Notes: a model not told the origin generated them from the letters alone. Shown: positions 46,730 through 61,100, counted from the first letter of the stretch. The stretch: 64,000 nucleotides of DNA from Beroe forskalii (GCA_011033025.1 WFMF01000090.1:372001-436000); one strand, 5' to 3'. Numbers and translations are program-made.

Positions 46730-49050
46730 CAAAAGCAAAGGTCGCGTAGATGTGTATTTAAATTGGTGTGTCATAACAAACACATGATATAAAGCGCGAG
46801 TAGAACACGACTCTACGCATATAGTACTACCCTTTAAATCGGTCAAAACTTGTCGTGAGACTACTATATCTATATAACAGCTTGAACTTTTAATATATAA
46901 TATGTTACATAATTATTACAGTCTGTTTGATTCGCCTGTTATTTTTCAGATGATTCTGTGATTTTATGATCAAGTTTATTAACATTTGCACACTTGAAAT
47001 GCTGAAATGGGAGTGAAATCTTGGAATTACGGAAAAAGTCCTTGTATTTAGAGGGACTATGCCGATTGTGGTTCGTCTTTTGATGTAGCGAACAATCTGA
47101 ATTTTTTCCACGGATGCAGCAATGATTCTCCCTGTCATGATGTTATTAAATGATGGCATAATATATTATGAGGGTTTAGTAAAATGGTCAAATGATGTTA
47201 AATAGATATTTTGATTGAGCAAAAGTATGGAAAAGGCTGGAACTTGTTGGAAAATTTCCAAAATGGATCTGAATTCTACATTGAACAAAGAATTTATAAA
47301 TATACTGTTTATGATTTTTCTCAAAAATCGAAAGATATTGATGTTATAATTATATCCATAAATTATTCATACATAATAATAATAATATGTGTCAAAAACT
47401 AAAGTACATAATCTATTAAGTTTTTGTTTTTACCGAATGTAAATAGATGAACTTGAAGGCGGCAAAATGACGACTCAATCATGCACACAATTATATAAAT
47501 ACTAAGCTTTATAACTGATTATGTGATATCTCTATTATCGACAGGATAATATCTTACGCACCGCATTTTAACCTTAAAATATGAAAAATATCTGCGGCTA
47601 TTGACAATGACTAATCAACGCACGAGTTGATCGTATGCTAGTGTGCTGATCGGTCTATTCCATGACGATTTTGGGATCATACCATGTAACTCTGAGCGCT
47701 GCCAATCTTCATTTCCTCGCAATCCTAATGAGTATTAACGGAAACTCTTATTCCTCGAGACAATTTCAGCTTTAAGCGGTCTAGGAGTTATGCCTTCGAT
47801 AATTAAGGATATTGTTACCTGTTGTAGCGTCATGCAAAAAATCTATGATTTATATGAAAAATTACGTAAAGATTTAATTCAAGATTTTATTCATAACAGT
47901 GACATGGCTAGGCTGTTGTACAAAAGCGGGACTATTTTCGTTGGACCTATTGATATTAGTTAGACCAAGATGTAAGCAAAATAATTCTTCAATCTACGAC
48001 TGATATAAGGATATTCCGATATAGTTTTCGTCTTAAATTATGGATTGAGCACAGTGCTCTTACTCTCGATGGAATGATTTGAAAGAACAGTTAATCAATA
48101 CCACTACCAGTGGATTATTGGATTAATTACTTAAACCATGATCCCAGAAAATAAGAACATTTCCTCGTATAGCAGATATTCTTATTGTCTGTCAAAAAGT
48201 TTTCCAGGTTCTACTGCATATATTTGGTAATTGGAGCACATTTAACAGATGAAAAACGTCAAAAAGCTGTAATGCATCCATGTAAGATGCAGATAGCTCG
48301 ATCGATGGAGAGGTTGGAAAAGGACGCACAATTTTGCTGTAATTTCGATGGTATGTACATCGCAAAAAGTAGATCTGCGCGTTTGACTTCATTATCAATC
48401 CCTCCATCGATATGCCACTGTCAATAGCCAGGTTTCACAAAAAAAGCTGCTATTGCAAATTTTTGTTTCAAATCTTCTGACGCCTTTTTGACGATTTTCA
48501 TCTTATCAATTTCATTATTGTCTAATATTGCTCCACAATTTGGTTCAGAAATATAGACCATTAGGATGATAATCAACAAGATAGGACTATTCGTAACAAG
48601 ATACAATTTGTGTTTATGACACCGGTGCAGCCACATCGGCAAATTGGGATTTTGATTACAAATTCTGATCATATTTCCAAATCGCGTACCGGTACATGAC
48701 GCCTGTTGTAGCTTGTACTTGACACAGAGGAATCAAAGATGAAAGAGCGCATTCAATACCTGGCGATTGAGAATGACGTCTCCACCAATGGCAATTTGCC
48801 AAAAAATGCCAAGTGGGCGGTGGATATCATCTATATTACAGCCACCTATCTTAGTGCGCCTCATTTTGTCTCTGCACTGTTATCTATCGGTCCTATCTTG
48901 TAGTTGGTTATCTTTATCGGTGTTGATGTAATGGTGCTTTGTTAACAGTTGTGTGCTTTTTATATTTCAAGTTTAATGTTACACAGACGAGATATGCGTG
49001 TTTTAATGAGTTATTTCAAAAGCAAGATTTCAAATTGGTCAGGGCGGGTG
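46730..49050. other. AT-rich spacer with one small inverted-repeat element
   Basis: The only structure seen is at 48293-48416, similar to 45066-45186 (CGATCGATGGAGAGG against CCCTCCATCGATATG). Confidence 0.35.
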
Positions 49051-49059
49051 GGGAAAGAC

Positions 49060-50052
49060 TGGTGTCAGGGCTGTTGTATTTTGTAACGTAGCACTGGTGT
49101 GAGGGCTGCTCTAACGTAGCACTGGTGTCAGGGCTGCTCTAACGTAGTACTGGTGTCAGGGGCCAGGGCTGCTCTAACGTAGTACTGGTGTCAGGGCTGC
49201 TCTAACGTAGCACTGGTGTCAGGGCTGCTCTAACGTAGCACTGGTGTCAGGCCTGCTCTAACGTAGCACTGGTGTCAGGGCTGTTCTAACGTAGCACTGG
49301 TGTCAGGGCTGGTGTCAGGGCTGCTCTAACACTGGTGTCAGCACTAACACTGGTGTCAGGGCTGCTCAGGGCTCTCTAACGTAGCACTGGTGTCAGGGCT
49401 ACTCTAACGTAGCACTGGTGTCAGGGCTGCTCTAACGTAGCACTGGTGTCAGGGCTGCTCTAACGTAGCACTGGTGTCAGGGGTGATCTAACTTAGCACT
49501 GGTGCCAGGGCTGCTCTAACGTAGCACTGGTGTCAGGGCTGCTCTAACGTAGCACTGGTGTCAGGGCTGCTCTAACGTAGCACTGGTGTCAGAGCTGTTC
49601 TAACGTAGCACTGGTGTCAGGGCTGCTCTAACGTAGCACTGGTGTCAGGGCTGCTCTAACGAAGCACTGGTGTCAGGGCTGCTCTAACGTAGCACTGGTG
49701 TCAGGGCTGCTCTAACGTAGCACTGCACTGGTGTCAGGGCTGCTCTAACGTAGCACTGGTGTCAGGGCTGCTCTAAGGTAGCACTGGTGTCAGGGCTGCT
49801 CTAACGTAGCACTGGTGTCAGGGGTGCTCTAGCGTAGCACTGGTGTCAGGGCTACTCTAACGTAGCACTGGTGTCAGGGCTGCTCTAACGTAGTATTGGT
49901 GTCAGGGCTGCTCTTACGTAGCACTGGTGTCAGGGCTGTTCTAACGTAGCACTGGTGTCAGGGCTGCTCTAACGTAGCACTGGTCTCAGGGCTGCTCTAA
50001 CGTAGCACTGGTGTCAGGGCTGCTCTCAGCTCTAACGTAGCACTGGTGTCAG
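49060..50052 (+). repeat. 28-bp minisatellite (CACTGGTGTCAGGGCTGCTC)
   Basis: About 33 copies of CTGGTGTCAGGGCTGCTCTA plus ACGTAGCA, highly uniform, with a few partial units near 49320-49380. Confidence 0.95.
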
Positions 50053-50278
50053 AGACTGACAACTCAAATAATTGGCAACATTAATTGCTACAAAACAATT
50101 AAAATATATGTTGTTAATTGTTTACAACGTCCACCAATATTAATAGGTAAAGTCCAATGAAGCGACACTGCAAAAGACAATATACATGAAACAGTTATCA
50201 TGTACATTGTGTATCATCCCTGGTATACACGAATTACGACAGCACTTTACTGCAGCTGTACACCCATTTCGTCGTTGG

Positions 50279-50392
50279 CCAATCAGCGTTCGCGACATCT
50301 GACACGATTATCCAATCAGCGCCCTTCATTTGGAACTTGTATTTGTAACGCGCCGCGCTTTGCACAAATTCCTTTTCCGTATCATGGTGAGT
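50279..50392 (+). promoter_or_regulatory. CCAAT-box promoter candidate with ATG at a splice donor
   Basis: Two CCAATCAGCG boxes (50279 and 50312) and a CpG-rich GCGCCGCGC stretch precede CCTTTTCC and an ATG at 50384-50386, which abuts GTGAGT. A first exon ending at its ATG is common in ribosomal-protein genes. I could not find a second exon. Confidence 0.3.
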
Positions 50393-50539
50393 GTACAGAC
50401 TACAGAGTGCCTGTAGGTATTTCGTTTCACTGTTTCGCTCGTTGATCAGATTTAGCAATTGTGTGACGTTTTCTGCATTTTACTTCCTGAAATTTATTGG
50501 CTTTCATTTTACCATGTTTACTGTTTTACTTGCAGTCTT

Positions 50540-53500
50540 TCTGTTCAATGAAACAGTGATCAGTCTATATTCATAAGTCTGAAGTCAAATTGTACCGAGC
50601 AATCGATCCCAGCTTCAACCACAATGAATTGATCAGTAGTCGAATCATCGAAGCATTGGCAACGAATAATTAATCCATTAGCTTTGGCAAGTCACTTAAT
50701 TATTCGAGAATGCACATATATTCTGCAAGATTGCAGTTCTGTAAATGAAACCACCTGTCATTCAAAGAACTCTTTAACTCGCAACATAAACCGTCCAATG
50801 ACTGAATTGAACTACTTATAATTGATTATGACTTCACGTGAGCTTTAACCCTGTACCATTCTTCCATAAAAGACCTAATGACCGACTATCATTGGGTCCT
50901 GTGCCAGCTTTCAAATACTAACCTGACGTGTATTTTAGTTTCATCGGTCCATTCATATCTATAGATCTATCATCATGATCAATATTATATCTGCTTGAGT
51001 TTTTCTAGCCCCAATATAAATAACTGTCGTTCAATGATCAATGATCTTTTCAAGGGCGTATTTTGACATGTCTTGGTTGCCGGTTGGTCCCTTGGATGTA
51101 TTTTGGAATATCCGGATCCGGTGTACAGATTAATCGCTTGCAGTTTCGAGGCTAAACCCCATTTAAGTTTAACTTAAGGTTGACTCGTTAAAATAGCTTG
51201 CTTCCTTACAATCCCATATAAAATACCTATAAAAGCTTGGTTGGAGCTGATCCACCCCCCTTCTTTGCTGCGTGTAAATGTAATTGCATTTAATGTAACC
51301 TGCAGTGTATGATTTCAACACGATCTTCCGAGCTGTAGGGATTTATATAATTTGATTTACGGAGATTATATTCCAGTTACAACCACTGGTCCTCATTGGC
51401 TGCTCCTTTATAATATTTACAAAGCTCACGTCACAATATAATCTCGTAATGTGTTTGCGAGAGAGGGGGTTGGTGGTTTTTTATATTATTACTTGACTTG
51501 CCTTACTTCCTTTTGTAGCGTGTACTTTTAATGACTTTTGAAAATGCTGAGGGCTGCTGAGCATTATGGTTGTCGTATAATCAGGCGGTTTTTACACCTT
51601 CATTTTGTGTACTTTTAACAGACAGAAGTCCCATCAAAAAACTACGCTTTTCTCTCTCTACGCCCTGCTGACTTTAGCATGCAGTCACCTACTCAGATAC
51701 AGCTAAATAAGCATGAAGTCATCCTACATTTATAGATTTGTAGCTCCCGCCTCCCTAATTTGTACATGATACGGGTGATATAAAGTGGGGTTTTTGTGAG
51801 GTTATCTGCGGCAACATCCACTCAACTCTACATTCACACTAAACAGCTGACGTGATTACCAGTACCACTTCATGATGTCAATTTGCTTGATATCTCCCTC
51901 TAATATTGCTCTTCTCTGTAGCACCATGATCTTAGAGCTATGTATATACTCAATGTATCAAGCATTGTATAAACATAGAGCTCCATGTATGTATAGTGCG
52001 TGTAGTGTTTGCGTGATCCAGTGTTTGCCAATGACCTTTATGTGTACACGTCTGTATATTTGTTTGTGCATTTAATGGAGCTCTAGATCGGTACGATTTA
52101 ATGTTTTGTGTTTGCCATTATGCTTCCTATAAATAAATATGACGTGAGTTTTTATTTTTCATGTTTATTCTTATGGAATAATGATATTACAAGTCAATGA
52201 TTGCAACTTCTGCTGCTTCGTTCGCCTGCTTTTTATAATAACTTTCATTATATATATATTTTCAAATTGGGTCAAATCTTTTGCTTTCAATGCCAGTCCA
52301 TTATGGCTATAGGTTCATTTCTTTGACTTTCACTTGCTTCATCAAAATTCGGAGCCAAAAATAACTTTTTTTAAACCCAAGCAGTGTACCATTTAGCCAT
52401 GTAATGAGGTCTGTATTTTCCACTTAAATCTTTCGTCCAGTCTCACGTTGAAGGGACAGTTCGTTTTACAAATCACACTGTACGGACTGAAATACAATAT
52501 TCGCTTCGTACATTCAAGTTCATTGCATATATTTTCTGCATTTATTTTCTGTTAATAAGTTCCAAGATGTGAAACAATGCCCACAGCTTGTAATGTTGTA
52601 ACAATAGAGTAATAGGTACACATAACACACCCTGGCAAAATTTACATTATAATTATTTTCAAAGGAGTAGGTAGTACCGCATATTGTATTATTTTCCTGC
52701 CAGGGTCCAGGGTGGTTAACTATAAACCCTAGTCCTTAAAGCTATCGCAAGAAAGTAGAAAATATTCACTTTTTGTACAAGCTACAATATGTTTTACATT
52801 GTACAATCTACAATGTACATTGTAATTTGTACATTGTAATTTATGCATTGTAATTTATTAATTTATTGTAATTTATTGTAATTTATTTTTGGTTTACTAA
52901 CTATAAAGATTGTGAATTCATAATTGTTATTTGTAGATAAAAATACATTGTAATTTGTAATAATTTTACACATTGTAATTTGTATACATTCTATTTAGTA
53001 TTCCTCCCTGCTGTGTTAAACTCCCTCACATAACCGGTTCTACAACAAGCCCCCCTTTCACCATGAGTACACACGCCTCCACTCACATATTGCTAGATCG
53101 CATTACCTGCTGGTGGGTGTTTTATATTGATGATGTCACCCCTAGCTGCTGCTGCTGCCGGATCTAAATCTAATTTAAACACCTTTCCTACACTCCCACA
53201 TGACGTTTTCATGTATTTTATATCACTGAACACTTTCACGATGTCTGGCGTCTAATTATTTTCCATCGGTTTCCGTTCGTTTTCCACGAAACTTCAGTCA
53301 TATCCGTAAATAACTCTAATAATACAAAATACCCATGTTAAATCAGTTGACTCGCGGCGGTAGAAATTAGAGTGTTCTTGTCCCTGTTTCCACGCTTACA
53401 ATCTACATACACGGTACATCCTGAGATCGTGTTACTTAGGGCGAGACCACGGCCCCTTTATCATGATGTAGCAACAGCAGTACTCAGCAGCAGTAGCTTT

Positions 53501-54960
53501 TGCTGCCGCATATTGTATTGACTTCTTCATTCTTTTATTGTATGTGCTCTGTGTTGTATGTACTTTAATTCAAGGTACAAGCTTTGAAAGTACATGTGTT
53601 TGTATTGAGATCTGATGATGGTGGGTGCTCTGTAGAGTGTACAGAGTTCTGCCACAGGATAATCGCTAACAGGCTGCTCTGAAGCGTGTTTTCAAATTTC
53701 AGATGACACTTGTCGCCTTTTTGTGACAGATTGATAAAGGGACACGTTGATAGAATTGATTGATATTTGTTTCATTTCGTCAATCTCTCTGATTCAAACT
53801 ACCTAATTTATTTGGTCCCTGAGTTTATAGAGAGTAATTAGAGTATTCAGGGAGCAATTTATCCCTGCAAAACTGATTTTAGATGCTGAATGCTGATAGT
53901 TTGAGCATTGAAATAAATGACTATTACCAATGTCTGTGAATCGCACGTGAAGTTGAACTGAAATCATAATACGTATAAATTATGATGCCTTATTGCAAGC
54001 CTGAATTGGGTGACCGATTAGGTTATAGTGGTGGATCACAAACCAAATGGAATTTTTATGAAATCAAGATGGCGAAATAAATAGTTTAGGTGCAATATTT
54101 TTTGCTCATGGATATAAACCAAGTTAAACGGATGTTTAATATATTCCACATTTTTTAGTTTTAGGTAAACGTTTGCGTTTTGTAAATATGATAACCAGTT
54201 GGTATTCTCGGTATTCAAACCATATTTCGTGACACACCCTTTGGATAGATTGAAATGTGGAACATTTGGGAGTATAATTTGGGAGTATATTTTGGGAGTT
54301 TAATCATTCCGTCAGAACTATAGAATTCAGCTGTAGGGATTTATCGAATATCCATTCCCTCGCCAATACTTTTTCATTGGCTGCGGTATTTTCCATCATA
54401 TAATGTCTAACATTTTATTAATCTACAAACCAAGTCTAGTCCTGTTAGCTCCAGGCTTTTACCGCGAATTATCCATATTAGTGCTGCAATTTAATCTCGA
54501 ACGATGCCTATATGATTGACGAGTGATGATACGATGTTCCAATCATGTAAATATAATACGCCTCATAAACGCTTTTTCCCTTCCTTACTTCCTATATTTT
54601 GAAAGTTAATATAATTATGAATGAAATTCTTCAACGTGAATTATAAAATTTGTCCATATAATTACATATTGATTTTAAATTTTACTCGAATATGGACATA
54701 ACCGAGCTGTTCCAACGCAGCATGCTTGTGCGGCAGCATCGTATATATTAGCCCTCCCCTTGGCATTGACAACCCTGTCACAAATCAATGCTTTGTCAGT
54801 TGTCAGAGAGTCTCCATAATAATGTTGGTACCTGCCCGATCTTTGACTATTTCATAGCGACCCTCATTTGTTGAGCTGGACATTCTGCGCTTTTGCTCTT
54901 CAGCATTATATTGTAAATTGCAATATGAATATTAGATAGGTATTTAACGAAAGCAACCCT
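50540..54960. other. AT-rich spacer, no supported gene
   Basis: 52785-52990 carries short tandem TACATTGTAATTTG units, and 53147-53161 a small GCTGCTGCTGC run. Otherwise nothing supportable. Confidence 0.4.
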
Positions 54961-54966
54961 TAGTTT

Positions 54967-55026
54967 GCCTGATGATACCAGACCCGTTGATGCAGCCGCG
55001 AAGCGTCGCTCGGAAGGGTCTATTAT
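54967..55026 (+). repeat. Dispersed structured repeat, copy 2
   Basis: TGCCTGATGATACCAGACCC, GCAGCCGCGAAGCG and GGGTCTATTATC match the block at 15651-15727. GATACCAGACCC can pair with GGGTCTATTATC. Confidence 0.6.
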
Positions 55027-55176
55027 CGATACACAACCCTTATTTTTTATGAAATGATTTTATCCATCGCCTGAAGATAACTTCAAACTTCGTCAGTTCT
55101 CTCAACCACTTTTCTAATGATATAATAAATTTCTTATGATTTAAAACTAACGGACTTCCCCCAGTCTCCAGGCACC

Positions 55177-58100
55177 ATGTCCTTCAAAAGAGTGTGTTGC
55201 TTCCTCATGTTCGAGGTGATCGTGTCCATTCCCCTGGCTCTGATGATCTACTGGCTGCTCTCACTACGAACCAACAACTTCACTGGCGATAATATGCTGT
55301 TAGTCAAACAGAAGCATTTGTTTTCTATATTTGGTGACTCATTCATCGTTATTTCTAATTCAAGAAACTATCTGCAGTATTAAATCCTGTTTCTGGCTGA
55401 TGCTAAATTGTCGAATTTAGCTGAATATTATTACTCAATCACACTCCCCCAGAACCCATAAAACACTAAACATTTCCCTCCCCTCCCCAGGATCTACCTG
55501 CACGGGGTAGTGATGATGTTCACATTCTCCTACCTCCTTGCTCAAGGAGTAGCCCTGATCAGAGTGTGTCCTTCCTCCAGAAGATGTGCTAAGATAACCC
55601 ACTCAGTCTTCAACACCCTCGCTATGATATTTGCTATTGCGGGGATAATTCTCATTGTCAGCTACAAGTGGAAGTATAGGGTGAGTTGGGAAGTGGGAAC
55701 GCCGTCCACTTTCTTTCTTGTATTGAATGTACAACTAATTTCAACTAAATAGGGTAATAAATAGTGTAAAATTGATTGCAAATTCCACACAAGTAGTAAG
55801 ATCACTGATTTATCAAGTTTCAAGATTTTGGGGATGAAAACGTAAACAATTTCAGCTGGCATGAATTGGGCTACAAAACATAATCCTATATAATTTCAAT
55901 CATTCGGCAGGTAGCACATTTCCAGTCCATACACAGCTGGTGTGGTCTCTTCCTTGTCTTCATTCTAATGATCCAGTTTGTGGGAGGCAGCATAGTCCTA
56001 CAGTCCTGTTGCAAAGGTATGTCTTTATCTTTAAAGGTATGTCTTTAGCAATCTGCATTATATTCAGATCCTTATATTCATAACGGTTAAATCGTCTAAA
56101 AGCACCACAAGGTTCCAATGTGGAACCTTTTAACCGTTAAAAGGGGCATCTCCTTATTACAGTTAAATCGTAAGTTTCCACGTTGGAACTTTGTGGTGCT
56201 TTTCGACATGTTCCATAGTTGGAACTTCCAACTATGAAGTTCGTTTCGTGTGTCAGCCATGGCGGATACATGTCAGTAAAACTAAATTTAGATTCTTGGT
56301 TTAAATCACCACTTTCAACTTCATGTCCCCTTCAGGAGCATCTCTTAAGTCCCGTATGAACTACATTCCCTCCCACGTTGCTTTGGGAACGGCGACAGTC
56401 CTGATGGCAGTTGTGACGATTCTAACCGGTGTGGTAAACCTTAAGGTGAGGTTAAGAAGTAGTAGCTGACTCTGATTTCAGTTTCTTGTGGTTCCACTTT
56501 CACTAAAGTTATTCATTTAGATTCTCAAAATAGGCCCCCAAAAGTTCCCACTTTATTGACATGAATTATGATCCCCTTACAAATTGTAAGCCCTCTTAAA
56601 GCCCCTTATAAATCATTAAACCCCATACTAATTCACTTTATCCTTCCTCAGGATCACCTAGACCTAGGGCCGGTCAACACTCGGGTCCTGAACTTTGAGA
56701 ACTCGTTGCTCAACCTCGTGACAGCGCTCACTGCCCTCATCTTCCTCGTTATTTTGTGTGTAGCAGTCTCTCGCAGAACGAGGCAATCCATAGACTTTGC
56801 AACCAACAACACCGACGGTAAATGAATTATTCCTTTTTTTCGTACTCTGTGTTGAAATAAAGCTTTTATAGTGATAAATTGAAATGTCAATTTTGCATTT
56901 TTCTCAAACGTTGCCTCACTAAAATGGGGTATATCTCATTTTAGTTCAGCCGCCTGTTGTCATAAACTTAGGGACTTCAGAAACCTCCTCATTTTGTTTG
57001 AAACCATTTGATCCAGGGCGGAGAGGTAATTTGTGTACAAAAGTTCGTAAAATCGTTTAATCAGTAAATATCGGGCGAGTCCATGATCTTTGTAAATTTG
57101 TACTTTGGGGAAAGTTAATAATTTCGATGATTCCAACTTTTTTCTCCTCGTCATAAAGATTTACTGTAGCCTAATTCATCGTCAGAAATAATGTATTGAT
57201 TGTGTTTTTACTCTCTGTCATTTATTTGTTCTGTGACGAGGTTTGTTGGTGTAAAACCGAAGTATTTCAACCCTTTGAAGTTTGATTACCCCATAACAAA
57301 TTGAAATATCAGGTGACAAGATAGGTCTGTATCAAGTGGAAACCAAGAAATCAGACAAATCTAAACAACTCAGCTGCGACACTGCTTACAGGTCAGTTGT
57401 ATTTTGAATAAGCTTGGAATCTTTCATTTGATCATGCCTTTACCAAGGAAGCTCGGAAAATAATGGCTTCCAAAACCTTGCCTGGAGTCAGTCAAGTAGA
57501 TGTCGTGAGTAAGAGTTCTAAGAACACCTAAATTGCCACATAACCACCATTTGTATGTACGTGATCCGCGTACGCCGTACATGCACGATGCTTCTCGACT
57601 CGGAAATTTCAGAATTATTTTCATTCTTGAGCTTGTGACACCTGAGTAACGACTTCCAAGACCTAACCAGTCTCAATTATCATTGATCGCAATCACAGTA
57701 TCTCTCTCCGCAGTGACTTCAGTTCGGCCCCGGAATCCACGCAGAAGGGTCCTGGACACCGGGCTGAGGCTACCCCTAGGAGAACCTCTCTGGGAGGAGA
57801 GAGGAAGCAACCCGTGCACCCCCTCCCTCCTACTGCAGAACAGAGACGAGACAGGTGAGTGGGGGTGGGCAAGTGGACTAGGGATGGTGGATTGAAATAA
57901 TGCAATTCAAGAAAGTGAAAATCGACTGTAGAGAATGGCTAAGGGGCATGAGGTATCTTCTTCCGCACGAAAACCACCCAAATGGAATGGACGCTGAATC
58001 TTATTCCAGACGAAGAGAGATAAGCCGGGAGCAAATGTCTTCAAAGCTGGTAGCTGCCTTGAGAATAGTCACCGCACAAACTGATCTAGTTGAGCATCTG

Positions 58101-61100
58101 GAGAGCGAGTTACAGCAGCAGAAATCAGAAATGATCAAGAAACAAGAGCAGGTTATCAAGGAGTTGATCACTGCTAAGGACTCTCAGTTACAGGAACTGA
58201 AGGACTCGGTGGTAACCTCAGTTGGAGACACAGTTGAGACACAGTTGAAGTCTTACAGTGAGGAGCAGGTTATTAAGCTACAAGCGGAGCTGATTACTTC
58301 TAAGGACTCTCAGCTGCAGGAGTTCAAGGAATCGGTGGTGACGTCTGTTGGAAACACCGTTGAGACACAGCTGAAGTCATACAGTGAGGCAGTGCAGGAC
58401 TCAAAGAATAATGGAGGTGTTTTGGATCAGAAAGTACTGAAATCAGTCGTGAAGAATGTGGTTGCAGAAGAAGACAGGAGCCGTAACCTGGTAATATTTG
58501 GTCTGACAGAGGAACCAGAAGAGAAAGTCGATCAGAGAGTTAGCGAAGTTCTAGAGGCAGTCGGAGAGAAGCCGAAGTTTGAAGCATGCAGGATTGGAGT
58601 GAAGGGTAAACAGAAAACTCCGCGGCCAGTCAAAGTGGCAGTCTCTTGTTCAGACATTGTTACTCAGATCTTCAGGAAGGCAAAGCTGTTAAGAGATTCG
58701 GAGGAGTACAAGCGAGTCTTCATCTGCCCGGATAGGACACTAGAGGAACGTGAGGTGCATCGCGATTTAGTCACACAACTCAAAGCTAAAAGAACTGCTG
58801 AACCCAACAACTCAACAAACTTCATTTCATAAAAGGTGGTCACATATTGAGTACTGATAAGAAGTAGATCATTATATCAATTTTCCCATTACTATGATCT
58901 TATCATTCTATTTTGAATATTCATTACACAATTATGTATCCATTAAATGCAATTTTGTAAAGGATTTGATAAGCCCAAGTTTGAAAATTTCATGTTATTC
59001 AGATGCGTGTAATCTACAGTTAGAACAGTTCTTATTATGATTGTCATTGCCCACACAAAACTGAACAGTTTTCGCGGTATTGATTTCATTTAGTTAATTT
59101 TTTTAAAGTTTCATACACGTTTTGACTGCATGAATGATACTAGAAGTTGACAAGCTGAAGATATTAAATTGATGTGTTCAATGTCAAGATTGAAGTTAAT
59201 CATATTTCAAATATATTTAGAAGCCCATTGCGGTGCCCTTCGGGGTTTTCAATCAATCATGGGGAGGGAAAATGGGTGGTACAGAATTTATGGGTGGTAT
59301 TATAGAATTTATGAGTGGCATGCTGACAACTTATAATGGTATTATTACGGGATCACCCTTGTTGTTGCATTATGATTTCCCATTCCTTCTATGCTTTTTA
59401 ATTTCAGCGGATCCCGTGGGCGTGACAGTGACCCTCACCTTAGGAACGGAGATCCCCTCTACCGGGACCCTCAGACCCGGGATCCTCTGTCTCCAGGTAG
59501 TCTGAGATCTAAGAAATCCCGCCAGGATCCTAGAATACAAGGTATACTATGAGAGTATGAGATAAAAGGATAAACCATGACTAAATGAGCCAGTACACGC
59601 AATTTACAAGTGCCATTTTTTGTCATACCACATGTTCAGATAAAATCTCAGACATGCGTTGAATATCACGGTTGACGGTTTTCCCTCCCCACAGACCATC
59701 CCCTGTTGTCCCCTGCAACCCGGAGTCCGCCGACCCGTCCCGGAGAGCTGCCCAGACAACACTCCTCCCCCTCCTTCCACAACCCTCCTCCCCACCACCC
59801 CCAACTGGAGAAGAGGGGGTCCTGCCCTGCCCCTGAACTGGGTTACCATGACAAGGCCCCTGCAGGCTTCCCAGACCGCTCTTATCCCAGTCCGCCGGGC
59901 ATGGCACCGCTGGATCTCAGATCCCCTCCTGCAACCTTCCATCAGAAGACGAACTCTGTGCCCAGTCCGATGGATCACCAAGCTTCCCCTCCGGATATCC
60001 CGCCATTGTTTGAAACCAATCCCCTTGGGAGGGGCTCAAGGAAGGATAAACTGAAGCCTCTTAATATCGCTCCGCCTCCCTCGCAATTTGCTGAAAACGC
60101 TTTCCCGTCTCAGTATGGTGGACAGGTAAAGCACTCCCTCTCTCTACGATTTATTCCACGGGCATTTCAAAACTATTTAACACGATATCCTAAATTTCTT
60201 GTGCTCGTTTGCCGACCAAATAAAGCTTCAATTATCCAATGATTCCCCTCCAGGTTATTCCACCGGACCCCCGAGACCACCTCCCACCTGGTAACCCCAC
60301 CTCGTCTCCACCTCACCAGCCCCTGTCTCCACGCCGCTCTGAACCCCTTTCCCCCACCTACCCTCCCACTGCCAACTACCCTCCCACCGGCTCACCCCCT
60401 ACTACCTTCAACCCTCTCTCACCGCCCGGAACTTTCTACCCGCCCGCGGGCGACCCAGCCATCCTCTCCTCCCCGGACAACATGAGTCCCACCAGCCCAC
60501 CTCTCAACTCATTCAACCCCCCGCGACCCATGAACCGGCACCAGGTAGCCAGACAGATCAGATATGAGACAAGACGGGCTAAAGTGGAACAGGTGGGTTT
60601 AGGAGATTTGGCTGCTGCTAGTATATAATTTGTTTTCTGTCAAATTATACCGTGTGGCACGAAAAACGCAACATTTATAAACTTTTTCTGTGTTTGGAGT
60701 TTCGAATTGAAATTTGGGGATGTCATTAGTATAGGTTGTAAGTTTTTGCACAAAAAATAAAATTTCTCAAACAGTGAGGGGATACCGGGGCAAAGCTTCG
60801 CGCGTGCCAGAGCTCCCAGTTTCTGCCATATCCTTCAATTTGATACCAGATGGTTTATCAGGGGATAGCTCACGTCTACAATTTGATTTCGATGTTCGAT
60901 TTTTGTTTGAAGGGTCCTGGCAATTTTTGACATTTCGATTCTGAAATTTTAGAGAAGTTTGTGAGATCTGCGTTGTATTAATTTAAAAAAAAAAAAAAAT
61001 ATCGATAGCTTATCGTTCTTTGATGAAAGCAGTATCAATTCTCAAACAATGCCTGAGTTATCAAAGAAAACTGGTTTTCCGACTTCTGAGGAATAAACTA

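Noticed and set aside
49060-50052. CRISPR-like direct repeats
   Set aside because: Units abut with no unique spacers and the context is animal DNA; it is a minisatellite.
53605-53685. C/D box snoRNA (TGATGATGG ... CTGA)
   Set aside because: No terminal stem and no clear internal C'/D' boxes.
54967-55026. Hammerhead ribozyme (CTGATGA present)
   Set aside because: The GAAA core and cleavage triplet are not in the right places, and the other copy has CTGGTGA.
59604-59981. Minus-strand 125-codon frame
   Set aside because: It is the antisense shadow of the large Pro-rich b561 exon (59695-60125).
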